Assembly (NCBI GenBank): GCA_026002995.1
Contig: BPGK01000001.1
Span: 248,001 to 312,000 of the forward strand
Length of the DNA stretch: 64,000 nt
Direction of reading: 5' to 3'
Source of the DNA: Gaiellaceae bacterium
GTDB lineage: Bacteria; Actinomycetota; Thermoleophilia; Gaiellales; Gaiellaceae
Positions 32,769 through 41,698 of this stretch are shown in pieces. A program made the position numbers and the translations under genes. The notes beneath the pieces are model-generated. The model ran no database searches. It saw only the letters and a list, made by a program, of their open reading frames with translations, and had not been told where the DNA came from. Numbering within the stretch: position 1 is the first letter of the stretch; the number at the start of each line of letters is the position of its first letter.

Positions 32769-33355
32769 ACAGGCTCGCGGACGTCCTGATCGCGGGCACC
32801 GGGCTCGCGCTCACGAGCCCCGTGCTCGGGCTCGCTGCGCTCGCGATCAAGCTCGAGGACGGAGGTCCCGTCCTCTACCGACAGACCCGCGTGGGGAAGG
32901 ACGGGAAGGACTTCGAGCTCTTGAAGCTCCGCACGATGGTCGTCGGAGCGGAGCGGATGGGCGCAGGGTATGCGGTCAACGCCGGCGATCCCCGGATCAC
33001 GCGGGTCGGGCGTGTCCTGCGTCGCACGTCCATCGACGAGCTGCCGCAGCTCTGGAACGTGCTTCGAGGCGACATGAGCATCATCGGTCCGCGTCCGACG
33101 CTTCGTTACCAGGTCGAGCAGTACGACGAACGTCAGCGCCGCCGCCTCGAGGTGAAGCCGGGGCTCACGGGGTGGGCGCAGGTGAACGGACGCGCTGCGC
33201 TTCCCTGGGCGGAGCGAATCGAGCTCGACGTGTGGTACGTCGACAACCGCTCGCCGCTGCTCGATCTGAAGATCCTGCTGCGGACACCCCTCGCGCTCTT
33301 CCGCGGGACGTACAAGGGTGCCACCGGCGGCTGGCACGGCACGCCCGAGCGATGA
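32765..33355 (+). CDS. Short polyprenyl-phosphate sugar-1-phosphate transferase
   Basis: A 196-residue member of the bacterial sugar transferase family (PF02397), consisting of the catalytic core only. One N-terminal hydrophobic segment (re-entrant helix) is followed by KLEDGGPVLYRQTRVGKDGK, FELLKLRTMVV, TRVGRVLRRTSIDELPQLWN with the catalytic Asp-Glu, GDMSIIGPRPTL and VKPGLTGWAQVNGR. It starts a lipid-linked repeat unit by moving a sugar-1-phosphate from UDP-sugar to undecaprenyl phosphate at the cytoplasmic face. A second, long member lies at 57682, suggesting two separate initiation events. GTGA overlap at the 5' end and ATGA at the 3' end. Confidence 0.92.
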   Translation: MNRLADVLIAGTGLALTSPVLGLAALAIKLEDGGPVLYRQTRVGKDGKDFELLKLRTMVVGAERMGAGYAVNAGDPRITRVGRVLRRTSIDELPQLWNVLRGDMSIIGPRPTLRYQVEQYDERQRRRLEVKPGLTGWAQVNGRAALPWAERIELDVWYVDNRSPLLDLKILLRTPLALFRGTYKGATGGWHGTPER

Positions 33356-34299
33356 CTGCGCTCGCGCGCCACGTCCTTGCGGCGGGTAGCCGTGTGATCG
33401 GTCTGCCCCTCTTCCCGGGATCGTGGGAGCGTGCTCTTCGCGAGTGGAAGTGGAGCGGGGATGCGCGACGAGCGCTCGCAGTCCCGCGCCGACCTCGAAC
33501 GTTCAACGAGAAGGTCCGCTTCAAGATGGCGAGCGATCGACGTCCCATCATCGCCACGCTCTCGGACAAGGTCGAGACCCGGTCCTACGTCGAGCGACTC
33601 ATCGGGCACGACGTTCTGACCGAGGTCTACCTCGTCACCGACGATCCGAGCGAGTTGCGTCGGGAGCGCTTCCCGCGCGAAGTCGCGATCAAGGCTGCGC
33701 ACGGTTCCGGAGGGTGCGTGCTCATCTCGGATGCGGCCCCTCCCGACGCGGCGCTGCCCGAGCCTCCCGTCGGCTGGTCGCGATTCCTCGTGCGGCCCGA
33801 GGCGACGGACTGGGGGAGGCTCCGTCGTCTCTGCGCGGAGTGGCTCTCGCGACGGTACGCGACCTGGGAGTGGGGCTACCGCGACCTGATCCCTCGGATT
33901 CTGGCTGAGGAGCTCCTCCACGGGGAGCAGGGCGTTCCCTGGGACTACAAGCTCTTCACCTTCCACGGCCGCGTACGACTCGTCGAGGTCGACGTCGATC
34001 GGTATGGCGAGATTCGACGTACGCTGTACACGCCCGACTGGGAGCTCGTTCCCGTCCGGTTCAAGTATCCGCGCGGCCCCGAGGTCGAGCGCCCGGAGCG
34101 ACTCGACGAGATGATCGAGATCGCGGAGCGGCTCGCAGGAATGCTGGACTTCGTGCGCGTCGACTTCTTCGCTCTCGGCTCCAGAGTCGTCGTCGGTGAG
34201 CTGACGTCCTACCCCGGGGCTGGCGCCTCGCTCGTCGATCCGCCCGAGTTCGATGCCGAGCTCGGCTCCTGGTGGTCGCAGCCGAGGAGGTACCGGTGA
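33352..34299 (+). CDS. TupA-like ATP-grasp protein, first of a tandem pair
   Basis: A 315-residue member of the TupA-like ATP-grasp family (PF14305), named after the teichuronopeptide biosynthesis protein of alkaliphilic Bacillus. It has TFNEKVRFKMASDRRPI, TLSDKVETRSYVE, a Gly-rich AIKAAHGSGGCVLIS ATP-binding stretch, RILAEELLHGEQGVPWDYKL, FTFHGRVR and MLDFVRVDFFALG. ATP-grasp enzymes activate a carboxylate and join it to an amine. A likely job is adding an amino acid or peptide to a uronic-acid sugar in the polymer (inference from the family name; the chemistry of TupA itself is little tested). Overlaps the next paralogue by one base. Confidence 0.82.
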   Translation: MTALARHVLAAGSRVIGLPLFPGSWERALREWKWSGDARRALAVPRRPRTFNEKVRFKMASDRRPIIATLSDKVETRSYVERLIGHDVLTEVYLVTDDPSELRRERFPREVAIKAAHGSGGCVLISDAAPPDAALPEPPVGWSRFLVRPEATDWGRLRRLCAEWLSRRYATWEWGYRDLIPRILAEELLHGEQGVPWDYKLFTFHGRVRLVEVDVDRYGEIRRTLYTPDWELVPVRFKYPRGPEVERPERLDEMIEIAERLAGMLDFVRVDFFALGSRVVVGELTSYPGAGASLVDPPEFDAELGSWWSQPRRYR

Positions 34300-35270
34300 T
34301 GCGCATCCGCTCGATCCTCGGTCGGATCGCGCGCTCGCGCGTCACGCCTCGCCCTCTCCGCGAGCGATTCGAGCGCTGGCGCTGGAGTCGCTCGGCCGCA
34401 CGGCTGCTCGGCGTCCCGCGGAGTCCGACGACCTTCAACGAGAAGACGCGGTACAAGATGGCCCACGATCTGCGTCCGCTGCTCACGACGCTCTCTGACA
34501 AAGTGGCGGCGCGGGAGTACGTCGCGCGGATCATCGGGCCAGCCGTGCTGCCCGAGCTCTACCTCGTGACTCGGGAGCCGGCGGCCGTTCGCCGCGAGAC
34601 GCTCCCCCGAGACGTCGCAGTCAAGGTCGCGCACGGGTCGGGTGGCGTCGTGCTCGTCTCCGGGAGCGCGCCGGTCGACAACCGGCTGCGCGAGCCACCT
34701 GTCGGCTGGACGCGATTCCTCGTCCATCCCGAGAGCGTCGACTGGGACGTGCTGCGCGCGCTCCTAGCGGACTGGCTCTCCCGACCGTACAAGCCCGACA
34801 CGCACTGGCCGAACAGTCGGATCGTCCCCCAGATACTCGCCGAGGAGCTCGTGTACGAAGACGGGGCGATCGCGCGGGACTTCAAGCTGTTCACGTTTCA
34901 CGGACGTGTGCGAGTCATCGTGGTCGACACGAATCGCTTCTCAGGGCACGTGCGGACTCTCTACACACCCGAGTGGGAGCGCCTGGCGTTCGAGCTCAAG
35001 TTCCCCGCCGGCCCGGACGTCGAGCGGCCTGCACTGCTGCGCGAGATGGTCGACGTCGCCGAGCGACTCGCCGGTGGGCTCGACTTCCTGCGCGTCGACC
35101 TCTACGTGCCGGGCGACCGCCTCGTCGTCGGCGAGTTGACGAGCTTCCACGGCGCCGGCACGGAGGAGTTCAGGCCAGCCTCTTGGGACGCCTGGCTGGG
35201 GTCGTTCTGGACGATTCCGAGGCGCTACCGACGCCCGTTGACGCCCTTCGCTTCGAGCAGGGAGCGGTAG
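34299..35270 (+). CDS. TupA-like ATP-grasp protein, second of a tandem pair
   Basis: A 323-residue paralogue of the preceding gene with the same order of blocks: TFNEKTRYKMAHDLRPL, TLSDKVAAREYVARIIG, AVKVAHGSGGVVLVS, EPPVGWTRFLVHPES, QILAEELVYEDGAIARDFKL, FTFHGRVRV and LDFLRVDLYVPGDR. Differences cluster at the N-terminus and in the loops after the ATP site, so the two may use different acceptors. The ATG at 34299 shares one base with the previous TGA (TGATG). The last 46 bases overlap the end of the minus-strand GT4 gene, the largest tail overlap in the window. Confidence 0.82.
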   Translation: MRIRSILGRIARSRVTPRPLRERFERWRWSRSAARLLGVPRSPTTFNEKTRYKMAHDLRPLLTTLSDKVAAREYVARIIGPAVLPELYLVTREPAAVRRETLPRDVAVKVAHGSGGVVLVSGSAPVDNRLREPPVGWTRFLVHPESVDWDVLRALLADWLSRPYKPDTHWPNSRIVPQILAEELVYEDGAIARDFKLFTFHGRVRVIVVDTNRFSGHVRTLYTPEWERLAFELKFPAGPDVERPALLREMVDVAERLAGGLDFLRVDLYVPGDRLVVGELTSFHGAGTEEFRPASWDAWLGSFWTIPRRYRRPLTPFASSRER

Positions 35271-36424
35271 AGGCGGTCCACGTCGTCGACGAGGCGCTCG
35301 ACCGCGTACCGGCGGCGAACCCGCTCCCGACCGCTCACTCCCATCTCTCGTGCCCGCTCGCGATCGTCGGCGAGCCGCGCCAGGCGATCCGCCGCTGCCT
35401 CGATGTCGCCCGGCTCGACGAGGAACCCGTCGATCCCGTCTCGAACGACGTCCGGCACGCCCCCGACGCGGTTCGCGACGACCGGCGTGCCCGAGGCGAG
35501 CGCCTCGATCGCCGAGACGGGCGTCCCCTCGTTCACGGACGGTAGGAGGAAGGCGTCGAACAGCTCGTAGTAGGGCGCGACCTCCGTCTGGTAGCCGACG
35601 AAGTACACGCTGCGCGCGATTCCGAGCTCGTGGGCGAGCCCCTCGAGCCCGTCTCGCTCCGGCCCGTCGCCGACCATGCAGAGGGCTGCGTCGACACCGC
35701 GGTCGCGGAGGGAGGCGAGGATGCGAAGCAGAGCGCCCGTGTCCTTCACGGCCGTCATCCGACCGACCCAGCCCACGACGAACGTCCGCTCCGGGATTCC
35801 GTATGCGCGGCGCAGGTCGAGCGCGGCGGCGCTCCCGACCCGATCCTCGAGCGGGACGCCGAGATGGACGACCGCGAACTTCGAGCGCGGCGCGACGCCG
35901 AGCGCGACGAGCTCGTCGCGCACCTCCGGGCTTACCGCGACGAGGACGTCCGATCGTGTCGCGAGGACGCTCTCGACGAGTCGGAAGAACGCCGCGCGGC
36001 CAGGGCCGAAGTACCCCTTTAGCACGTGCCCGTGGAAGGTGTGCACGACGACCGGCGGTCGCGATCGACCCGCCAGGATCGCCGCTGCGCGTGCGAGCGC
36101 CCCGGCTTTGGCGGTGTGCGTGTGCAAGATGTGGGGGCGCACCGCGTCGATCAGCGAGGCGAGGCGACGCACGGCCCGCGCATCGTTCAGCGGCGAGACC
36201 TCCCTCTCCATCTCCGGCACCGCGACCACGGAGACGCCGAGCCGGTCGGCGAGAAACGCCATCGAGTCCTCGCCCCGCGCGAGGCTTCCAGCGACGAGCG
36301 TCGTCCGATAGCCACGAGGCTCGAGCCCTGCGGCGAGGCTCGCGACGTGGATCGCCGGACCGCCCATATTCAGACGCGCGATGACGCGCAGGACGCGAAT
36401 CGACTCGGAGCCGGCCCCCGACAC
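35225..36424 (-). CDS. Glycosyltransferase family 4
   Basis: A 399-residue GT-B enzyme. The acceptor half has VLRVIARLNMGGPAIHVASL, HILHTHTAKAGALARAAAIL and HTFHGHVLKGYFGPG; the donor half has VVHLGVPLEDRV, FVVGWVGRMTAVKDTGALL and LPSVNEGTPVSAIEALASGT followed by ANRVGGVPDVVRDGIDGFLV, a complete E(x7)E site. The HTHTAKAG/FHGH combination is common in actinobacterial and cyanobacterial capsule clusters. GTG 36424 is preceded by TAAGGT eight bases upstream. The donor is unknown. Confidence 0.88.
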   Translation of the reverse strand: MSGAGSESIRVLRVIARLNMGGPAIHVASLAAGLEPRGYRTTLVAGSLARGEDSMAFLADRLGVSVVAVPEMEREVSPLNDARAVRRLASLIDAVRPHILHTHTAKAGALARAAAILAGRSRPPVVVHTFHGHVLKGYFGPGRAAFFRLVESVLATRSDVLVAVSPEVRDELVALGVAPRSKFAVVHLGVPLEDRVGSAAALDLRRAYGIPERTFVVGWVGRMTAVKDTGALLRILASLRDRGVDAALCMVGDGPERDGLEGLAHELGIARSVYFVGYQTEVAPYYELFDAFLLPSVNEGTPVSAIEALASGTPVVANRVGGVPDVVRDGIDGFLVEPGDIEAAADRLARLADDRERAREMGVSGRERVRRRYAVERLVDDVDRLYRSLLEAKGVNGRR

Positions 36425-36432
36425 GAGGACTC

Positions 36433-36438
36433 ACCTTA
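36433..36438 (-). promoter_or_regulatory. -10 box TAAGGT for the minus-strand GT4 gene
   Basis: Minus-strand TAAGGT, eight-base spacer, GTG at 36424. It is paired with the divergent TACCAT at 36477. Confidence 0.5.
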
Positions 36439-36476
36439 GCCGCGTGGTCGCGGGCTCCTCCGGAGCGGCGCGCCTC

Positions 36477-36482
36477 TACCAT
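36477..36482 (+). promoter_or_regulatory. -10 box TACCAT for the 36491-39245 operon
   Basis: TACCAT, eight-base spacer, ATG at 36491. No Shine-Dalgarno sequence is visible between box and start. Confidence 0.55.
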
Positions 36483-36490
36483 TCCCGCCC

Positions 36491-37408
36491 ATGCGCTACG
36501 TCGTCACGGGGGCGGCCGGGTTCGTCGGCTCCCACCTCCTGCGCGCGCTCCTCGAGCGGGGGCACGACGCCGTCGGTTGGGACGCCTTCACGGACTACTA
36601 CGACCCCGCGCTGAAGGAGGAGAACGCGGCCGGGCTCCCGGTGGAGCGGCTCGATCTCGTCGACGACCCGCTCGAGCTCGAGGGAGTGGATGGCGTGTTC
36701 CACCTCGCAGGGCAACCGGGCGTACGGAGCTTCGGAGCCGTGTTCCCCGTGTACGTTCGGGAGAACATCCTCGCCACGCAGCGTCTCCTCGAGGCGGCTG
36801 CGAGGGCCGGCTCGCGGGTCGTCTTCGCCTCCTCGTCCTCGGTGTACGGCGACGCCGAGACCTACCCGACACCCGAGCAGGCGGTACCAGCCCCGCTCTC
36901 ACCGTACGGAATCACGAAGCTCGCCTGCGAGCACCTCGCCTCCGCGTGCGGGCGCGAGCTCGGGCTCGACTGGGTCACGCTCCGCTACTTCACGATCTAC
37001 GGCCCGCGACAGCGGCCGGACATGGCGCTCGCTCGCATCGTCTCCTGCCTCGTCGAGGGGCGTCCGTTCGAGCTCTACGGCGACGGCTCCCAGTCGCGGA
37101 GCTTCACCTTCGTCGACGACGCGGTCGAGGCCACGATCGCCGCGATGGAGCGCGGACGAGCGGGCGCGACCTACAACGTCGGGGGCGGTGAGGAAGCGAC
37201 GCTGCTCGAGGCGATCGAGACGCTCGGGCGTATCGCCGGCCGGAGGCTCGAGGTCGTCCGGCGGCCACGACGGGAGGGTGACGCGCGGCGCACGTCCGCC
37301 GACACGACGCGGATCCGCGCCGACCTCGGCTGGGCGCCGGCGACGAGCATCGAACGGGGTCTGGAGGCTCAGTGGCGCTGGGCCGCTGATAGGGTCGCGG
37401 CCGCATGA
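36491..37408 (+). CDS. UDP-glucuronate 4-epimerase-like extended SDR
   Basis: A 305-residue extended short-chain dehydrogenase. NAD binding is by GAAGFVGSHL at residues 8-17. The catalytic residues are in FASSSSVYG and the YGITK Tyr-Lys pair. DAFTDYYDPALKEEN and HLAGQPGVR are typical of UDP-glucuronate 4-epimerases, which interconvert UDP-GlcA and UDP-GalA in the cytoplasm. TIYGPRQRPDMAL and FTFVDDAVEA close the substrate site. UDP-GalA would supply acidic sugars for amidation or peptide ligation by AsnB or the TupA-like proteins (inference). Its stop overlaps the Wzz-like gene by four bases. Confidence 0.82.
   Translation: MRYVVTGAAGFVGSHLLRALLERGHDAVGWDAFTDYYDPALKEENAAGLPVERLDLVDDPLELEGVDGVFHLAGQPGVRSFGAVFPVYVRENILATQRLLEAAARAGSRVVFASSSSVYGDAETYPTPEQAVPAPLSPYGITKLACEHLASACGRELGLDWVTLRYFTIYGPRQRPDMALARIVSCLVEGRPFELYGDGSQSRSFTFVDDAVEATIAAMERGRAGATYNVGGGEEATLLEAIETLGRIAGRRLEVVRRPRREGDARRTSADTTRIRADLGWAPATSIERGLEAQWRWAADRVAAA
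37390..37395 (+). promoter_or_regulatory. Possible internal -10 box TAGGGT
   Basis: TAGGGT is nine bases before ATG 37405, inside the epimerase gene. Because the gene is also coupled to its upstream neighbour this may be chance. Confidence 0.25.
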
Positions 37409-38304
37409 TGGAGCCCCGTTCCGACGCCGAGCTCGTAGAGGACGAGGTCGACCTCGCGTCCGCGTGGCGACGGCTGACGCTGCGCTGGTGGCTGCCGGTG
37501 GGAGGGCTCGTCGCCGGCGCGGTCGTCGGTGTCGGTCTGGCTCTCTCCGGCGGCACCGTCTGGCGGGCCGAGACGATCGTCTACCTCGGCCAGCCGTTCG
37601 CTGCGCTCGGCGGGGGGCAGATCCAGAGCCTCGCGACGAACCCCAGAACCGTCGGCGAGATCGTCCGCTCCGAGCGTGTGCTCCAGGACGTCTCCCGTAC
37701 GACGGGCATTCCGGTCGCGAAGCTGCGGACGTCGATCTCCACCCGCGAGCTCGTCGCGACCGGGCAGGCGCGCGGGATCAACCCGCTGATCGAGATCGCC
37801 GTCAAAGGGACGCAGCCGCGCAAGCTCGAGGCGGCGGCGGACGCGCTCGCCGAGCGCGTCGTGGAGAACGTCTCGCGCTTCGTGATTCAGAAGACGGAGC
37901 TCCTCGAGGAGCAAGTCGCGCGGAACGAGGCACAGCTCGAGGAGGTGAACGAGCGCATCCGCTCCGCGCAGGAGCAGCAGGCGGAGGTCATCGGAAATCG
38001 GACGCTTCCGCTCGGTGAGCGGCTCCTCCTCACCGCGAACCTCAACTCCGTGATCACGACCGCGGACGCGCGCAGGGCGGCGATCCAGGATCAGCTCTTT
38101 CAGGCGCGCCAGCTCCTCAACCAGGCCGAGAACGTCGAGGCGAGCCGCGTCGTCGAGCGGGCGGCGGCGGCGAAGACGTCCGCTCGCTCGAGTCGGACGT
38201 CGCTCCTCGTCGGCGCCCTCGTCGGGCTCCTGCTCGGCGCGATCGCGGCCCTCGCGGTCGAGCCGATCCTCGCGCGACGGCGCACTGCGGCCTCGGACGG
38301 CTGA
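37405..38304 (+). CDS. Wzz-like polysaccharide co-polymerase (chain-length regulator)
   Basis: A 299-residue protein with TM1 near residues 30-50 (LPVGGLVAGAVVGVGLALSG), a long extracytoplasmic region rich in charged helices (about 140-260, probable coiled coil, with KTELLEEQVARNEAQLEEVN), and TM2 near residues 267-287. That two-TM layout is the Wzz/PCP type that sets the modal length of Wzy-made polymers. No cytoplasmic tyrosine kinase domain follows. It lies between the epimerase and a GT2 gene, overlapping both. It most likely pairs with the Wzx/Wzy proteins at 43727-46476. Confidence 0.72.
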   Translation: MMEPRSDAELVEDEVDLASAWRRLTLRWWLPVGGLVAGAVVGVGLALSGGTVWRAETIVYLGQPFAALGGGQIQSLATNPRTVGEIVRSERVLQDVSRTTGIPVAKLRTSISTRELVATGQARGINPLIEIAVKGTQPRKLEAAADALAERVVENVSRFVIQKTELLEEQVARNEAQLEEVNERIRSAQEQQAEVIGNRTLPLGERLLLTANLNSVITTADARRAAIQDQLFQARQLLNQAENVEASRVVERAAAAKTSARSSRTSLLVGALVGLLLGAIAALAVEPILARRRTAASDG

Positions 38305-39245
38305 TGCTCGAGGGCAAGCGGGTCGCCGTCGTCGTGCCCGCGTACGACGAGGAGCGCCTCGTCGCCGAGACGCTCCGCGGGATCCCCGGCTTCGTCGACC
38401 GCGTCTACGTCGTGGACGACGCCTCGCGGGACGGCACGGCCGCGGCTGCCGAGGCGGTCGGAGACGAGCGCGTCGTCGTCCTCCGTCACGAGCGAAACCA
38501 GGGGGTAGGCGCGGCGATCGTCACGGGGTACCGGGCGGCGCTCGCAGACGAGATCGACGTCACCTGCGTGATGGCAGCGGACAACCAGATGGATCCGTCC
38601 GAGCTCGAGAGGCTGGCGGCGCCCGTCGCGCGCGGCGAGGTCGAGTACGCGAAGGCGAACCGGCTCGTCTCGGGCGAGGCCTGGAAGGTCATCCCGCGCA
38701 CGCGCTACCTGGGGAACGCGGTGCTCTCGCTCCTGACGAAGATCGCCTCCGGCTACTGGCACGTCGCCGACTCGCAGGCGGGCTACACGGCGCTTGCGCT
38801 CGACGCGCTGCGGCGGCTCGATCTCGACCGGCTGTACACGCGCTACGGCTTCCCGAACGACCTCCTCGTCCACCTGAACGTGCAGAACGCACGCGTGCGG
38901 GACGTCCCCTCGCGGCCGATCTACGGCGTCGGTGAGCGCTCGGGGATCCGACTGCGCTCCGTCGTGCCGCGGATCTCGTGGCTTCTGTGGAAGGGCTTCT
39001 GGTGGCGGCTTGCGCAGAAGTACGTCATCCGCGACTTCCACCCGCTCGTCTTCTTCTACGTCTTCGGCGCCGCGATGCTGCTGGCGGGGGTCGTCCTGGG
39101 AGCGATCGAGGTCGTTCTGCGCGCCTTCGGCAACGCCATCCCTCCGGCGACCATCGTGCTCGTCGCCGTGCTCGTCATCGCCGGGCTCCAGCTGACGCTC
39201 TTCGCCATGTGGTTCGACATGGAGCAGAACAAGGAGCTCAGGTGA
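38304..39245 (+). CDS. DPM1-like GT2 with two C-terminal membrane segments
   Basis: A 313-residue protein. Residues 1-225 are GT2: VAVVVPAYDEERLVAETLRG, VYVVDDASRDGTAAAAE, the CVMAADNQMDPSELERLA DxN in place of DxD, ADSQAGYTALALDAL and YTRYGFPNDLLVHLNV. Two hydrophobic segments follow (FFYVFGAAMLLAGVVLGA and PATIVLVAVLVIAGLQLTLF). It probably makes a polyprenyl-phosphate-linked sugar for extracytoplasmic transfer. ATG 38304 shares one base with the Wzz-like stop. Its last eight bases overlap the end of the minus-strand sulfotransferase. Confidence 0.85.
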   Translation: MLEGKRVAVVVPAYDEERLVAETLRGIPGFVDRVYVVDDASRDGTAAAAEAVGDERVVVLRHERNQGVGAAIVTGYRAALADEIDVTCVMAADNQMDPSELERLAAPVARGEVEYAKANRLVSGEAWKVIPRTRYLGNAVLSLLTKIASGYWHVADSQAGYTALALDALRRLDLDRLYTRYGFPNDLLVHLNVQNARVRDVPSRPIYGVGERSGIRLRSVVPRISWLLWKGFWWRLAQKYVIRDFHPLVFFYVFGAAMLLAGVVLGAIEVVLRAFGNAIPPATIVLVAVLVIAGLQLTLFAMWFDMEQNKELR

Positions 39246-40047
39246 GACACCTTCCGGCTTCGAGCGCCTCCAGCTCCTCCAGCATCGCCGCGTAGCGCGT
39301 GCCCGCGAGCGCGCGCCGGACCTCCTCCCTGTTCGCGACGAGATCCAGCGGGCGCGGGCTCGTGACGACGAGCGTGGTCTCGGCAGGCCACGGCTTGGTC
39401 GCAAGCCCGAGGAAGGTCGCGATGCGAGCGAGCTCGGAAGTCGTCCTCGCCACGAGGTCCTCGTAGGAAACCTCGAGCGTCGGGAACCGATGGTGAGCGA
39501 GGAGCTCGCGGCTCTTCGCGACCTCGGCTTCCATGCGGTCGAGATCGCGAGCGAGCTTCTCCGGCTTCAGGCGCACCGTGACCTGTAGGAGTGTGTCTCC
39601 AACTCGAGCTCTGAACACGCCGCGCGCAACCGCCACCCGGAGCGAGATGAGCTTGGCGAGCGTGTTCCGTCGAACGAGGTGGACGATGCGCGACTGTCGG
39701 CGGGCGAGGGCGTCGAGGAGAGTCGGTCGACGGCGCGTGTTCTCGAGCATCACCTTGAGCCCCACGGCGCGAGATCGCGGTCGCGAGCGATAGAGAAGCC
39801 TCAGGTAGAGATCGAGCTCGAGCTCCTCGACGCGCGGAATCCTCCGAGCGAACCGGGTCGGCAGGTCGTCGAATCGGACGAAGCCACGGTCTCCGTTGTC
39901 ACGCGGGACACCTCGCCCTTCGTAGAAGCGCTCACCGAAACAGGTAATCGCAGGGTGGGAGTTCAGGAGCTCGACGAGCCACGAGGAGCCCGTTCTCGGC
40001 GTGCTGAAGATCGCGAACGGGGTCACCTGCGGCTGTCTGCGTCTCAT
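39238..40047 (-). CDS. Stf0-type sulfotransferase family protein
   Basis: A 269-residue protein with the 5'-phosphosulfate loop [20 protein letters not shown] at residues 12-31. [20 protein letters not shown] gives the 3'-phosphate-binding Arg and Ser region, and VSYEDLV is the usual helix cap. The RTGSSWL loop is like that of trehalose sulfotransferase Stf0 and many mycobacterial Stf proteins; PAPS-dependent sulfation of a sugar is the expected reaction. The frame is open upstream to 40137; ATG 40047 is chosen because homology starts 11 residues later and a TACTCT box precedes it. ATG 40098 is an alternative. Confidence 0.82.
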   Translation of the reverse strand: MRRRQPQVTPFAIFSTPRTGSSWLVELLNSHPAITCFGERFYEGRGVPRDNGDRGFVRFDDLPTRFARRIPRVEELELDLYLRLLYRSRPRSRAVGLKVMLENTRRRPTLLDALARRQSRIVHLVRRNTLAKLISLRVAVARGVFRARVGDTLLQVTVRLKPEKLARDLDRMEAEVAKSRELLAHHRFPTLEVSYEDLVARTTSELARIATFLGLATKPWPAETTLVVTSPRPLDLVANREEVRRALAGTRYAAMLEELEALEAGRCLT

Positions 40048-40057
40048 CGCGGCGACG

Positions 40058-40063
40058 AGAGTA
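40058..40063 (-). promoter_or_regulatory. Possible -10 box TACTCT for the sulfotransferase gene
   Basis: Minus-strand TACTCT ends ten bases before ATG 40047. The longer spacing and an alternative upstream ATG make it a weak call. Confidence 0.3.
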
Positions 40064-40131
40064 CGCAACGCTGACCGGCCGATGTACCACGAGGTCATGG
40101 GTACGGCGAGGCCGCACGCCGCACGTGCGGC

Positions 40132-40137
40132 TAGCAT
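40132..40137 (+). promoter_or_regulatory. -10 box TAGCAT for the UDP-GlcA decarboxylase gene
   Basis: TAGCAT, eight-base spacer, ATG at 40146. It excludes the in-frame ATG at 40125, which lies upstream of the box. Confidence 0.55.
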
Positions 40138-40145
40138 CGAACGCC

Positions 40146-41087
40146 ATGCCGACGTCAGTCGTCACCGGCGGAGCGGGCTTCCTCGGCTCGCACCTGTGCG
40201 AGGCGCTGCTCGAGCGCGGCCATCGCGTCATCTGCCTCGACAACCTCGTCGTCTCGACGCTCGAGAACATCGACCACCTGCGCGACGACGCGTTCGTGTT
40301 CGTGAACCACGACGTCATCGAGCCGATTGTGATCGACGAGCCCGTCGACGTCGTCTTCCACCTCGCCGCGCTCGCGAGCCCGGTGGACTACCTCCGCATG
40401 CCGCTCCACTCGCTGAAGACGGGGTCGTACGGGACTCATCACGCTCTCGGCCTCGCGAAGTGGAAGCGGGCGCGCTTCGTCCTCGCCTCGACGAGCGAGG
40501 TCTACGGCGACCCGGAGGTGCACCCGCAGCCCGAGACGTACTGGGGGAACGTCAACCCCATCGGGCCGCGCGGCGTGTACGACGAGGCGAAGCGCTACGC
40601 GGAGGCGCTGACGATGGCGTACCACCGGCAGCAAGGCGTTGACACCGCGATCGCGCGCATATTCAACACGTACGGACCACGGATGCGGGCGCACGACGGC
40701 CGCGCGATCCCCACCTTCCTCCGCCAGGCTCTCGAGGGGAAGCCGGTCACGGTCTTCGGCGACGGCTCGCAGACGCGGAGCTTCTGCTACGTGGACGACC
40801 TCGTCCGCGGCATCGTCCTCCTCGCCGAGTCGGGCGAGCACCTCCCCGTGAACCTCGGAAACCCGGACGAGAAGACGCTCCTCGAGCTCGCGCGACTCAT
40901 CATCCGGCTCGCGGGCTCCTCGAGCGAGATCGTGTTCGAGGCGCTTCCGGTCGACGACCCGCAGGTGCGCCGGCCGGACATCACGCGCGCGCGGCAACTG
41001 CTCGGCTGGGAGCCCGAGGTCGCGCTCGAGGACGGGCTACGCCGAACCCTCGCTTCGCTCGGGCACGAGGCCGCCGTCGGGGCGTGA
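40146..41087 (+). CDS. UDP-glucuronate decarboxylase (UDP-xylose synthase)
   Basis: A 313-residue extended SDR very like UXS enzymes, which oxidise, decarboxylate and re-reduce UDP-GlcA to UDP-xylose using bound NAD. It has [19 protein letters not shown] at residues 8-26, [56 protein letters not shown] with the Tyr-Lys pair, and [19 protein letters not shown]. The [14 protein letters not shown] block is a UXS hallmark. The gene is coupled to the downstream methyltransferase by a GTGA overlap. It indicates xylose, or arabinose after epimerisation, in one of the polymers. Confidence 0.93.
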   Translation: MPTSVVTGGAGFLGSHLCEALLERGHRVICLDNLVVSTLENIDHLRDDAFVFVNHDVIEPIVIDEPVDVVFHLAALASPVDYLRMPLHSLKTGSYGTHHALGLAKWKRARFVLASTSEVYGDPEVHPQPETYWGNVNPIGPRGVYDEAKRYAEALTMAYHRQQGVDTAIARIFNTYGPRMRAHDGRAIPTFLRQALEGKPVTVFGDGSQTRSFCYVDDLVRGIVLLAESGEHLPVNLGNPDEKTLLELARLIIRLAGSSSEIVFEALPVDDPQVRRPDITRARQLLGWEPEVALEDGLRRTLASLGHEAAVGA

Positions 41088-41698
41088 CCGACCTCGGCGA
41101 GCGCTACGAGCGCCACCACCGAGAACACCGCGCGGGCGGCGACTTCGTCTTCGTGACGGAGCGGATCCCGTTGTTTCGAGCGGCGATCGGGCGCGGGAAG
41201 CGCGTCCTCGACCTCGGTTGCCGCTCCGGCGCACTGACGAAGCACTTCCTCGAGGGCAACACGGTGGTCGGGCTCGACGTCGATCGCGCGGCGCTGGCGA
41301 AGGCCGCGGCGCTCGGAATCGAGACGGTGGCCGCGGACGTTGAGGATCCGCTCCCGTTTCCGGACGAGAGCTTCGACGCCGTCGTCGCCGGCGAGCTCCT
41401 CGAGCACCTGCGCTTCCCCGACGAGCTCGTCGCCGAGATCCGGCGCGTGCTGCGTCCCGGAGGCGTCCTCGTCGGGTCGGTGCCGAACGCGTTCAACGTC
41501 CAGAATCGGTTGCGGTTCCTGCGCGGCCTCCCTCCGGAGCGCGACCGCACGCACCTGCACATGTTCCGCCCGCAGGACCTCGAGGAGCTGCTTCGCACCT
41601 TCGAGCGCGTCCGGCTGACGTTCGTCGGCGGGCGCTACGTTCGCCTGAGCGCGCGCCTCTTCGCCCAGGACATCGTCTTCTCGGCGCTCAGGCCGTAG
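41084..41698 (+). CDS. SAM-dependent class I methyltransferase
   Basis: A 204-residue methyltransferase with [18 protein letters not shown] (motif I), [34 protein letters not shown] and [20 protein letters not shown], ending with [15 protein letters not shown]. The same block order as the 12139 gene marks it as a sugar or lipid-cluster methyltransferase. It follows UDP-xylose synthase in the same operon and might methylate a xylose-derived residue (inference). GTG 41084 overlaps the previous stop. The last 11 bases overlap the convergent cupin gene. Confidence 0.83.
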   Translation: MTDLGERYERHHREHRAGGDFVFVTERIPLFRAAIGRGKRVLDLGCRSGALTKHFLEGNTVVGLDVDRAALAKAAALGIETVAADVEDPLPFPDESFDAVVAGELLEHLRFPDELVAEIRRVLRPGGVLVGSVPNAFNVQNRLRFLRGLPPERDRTHLHMFRPQDLEELLRTFERVRLTFVGGRYVRLSARLFAQDIVFSALRP

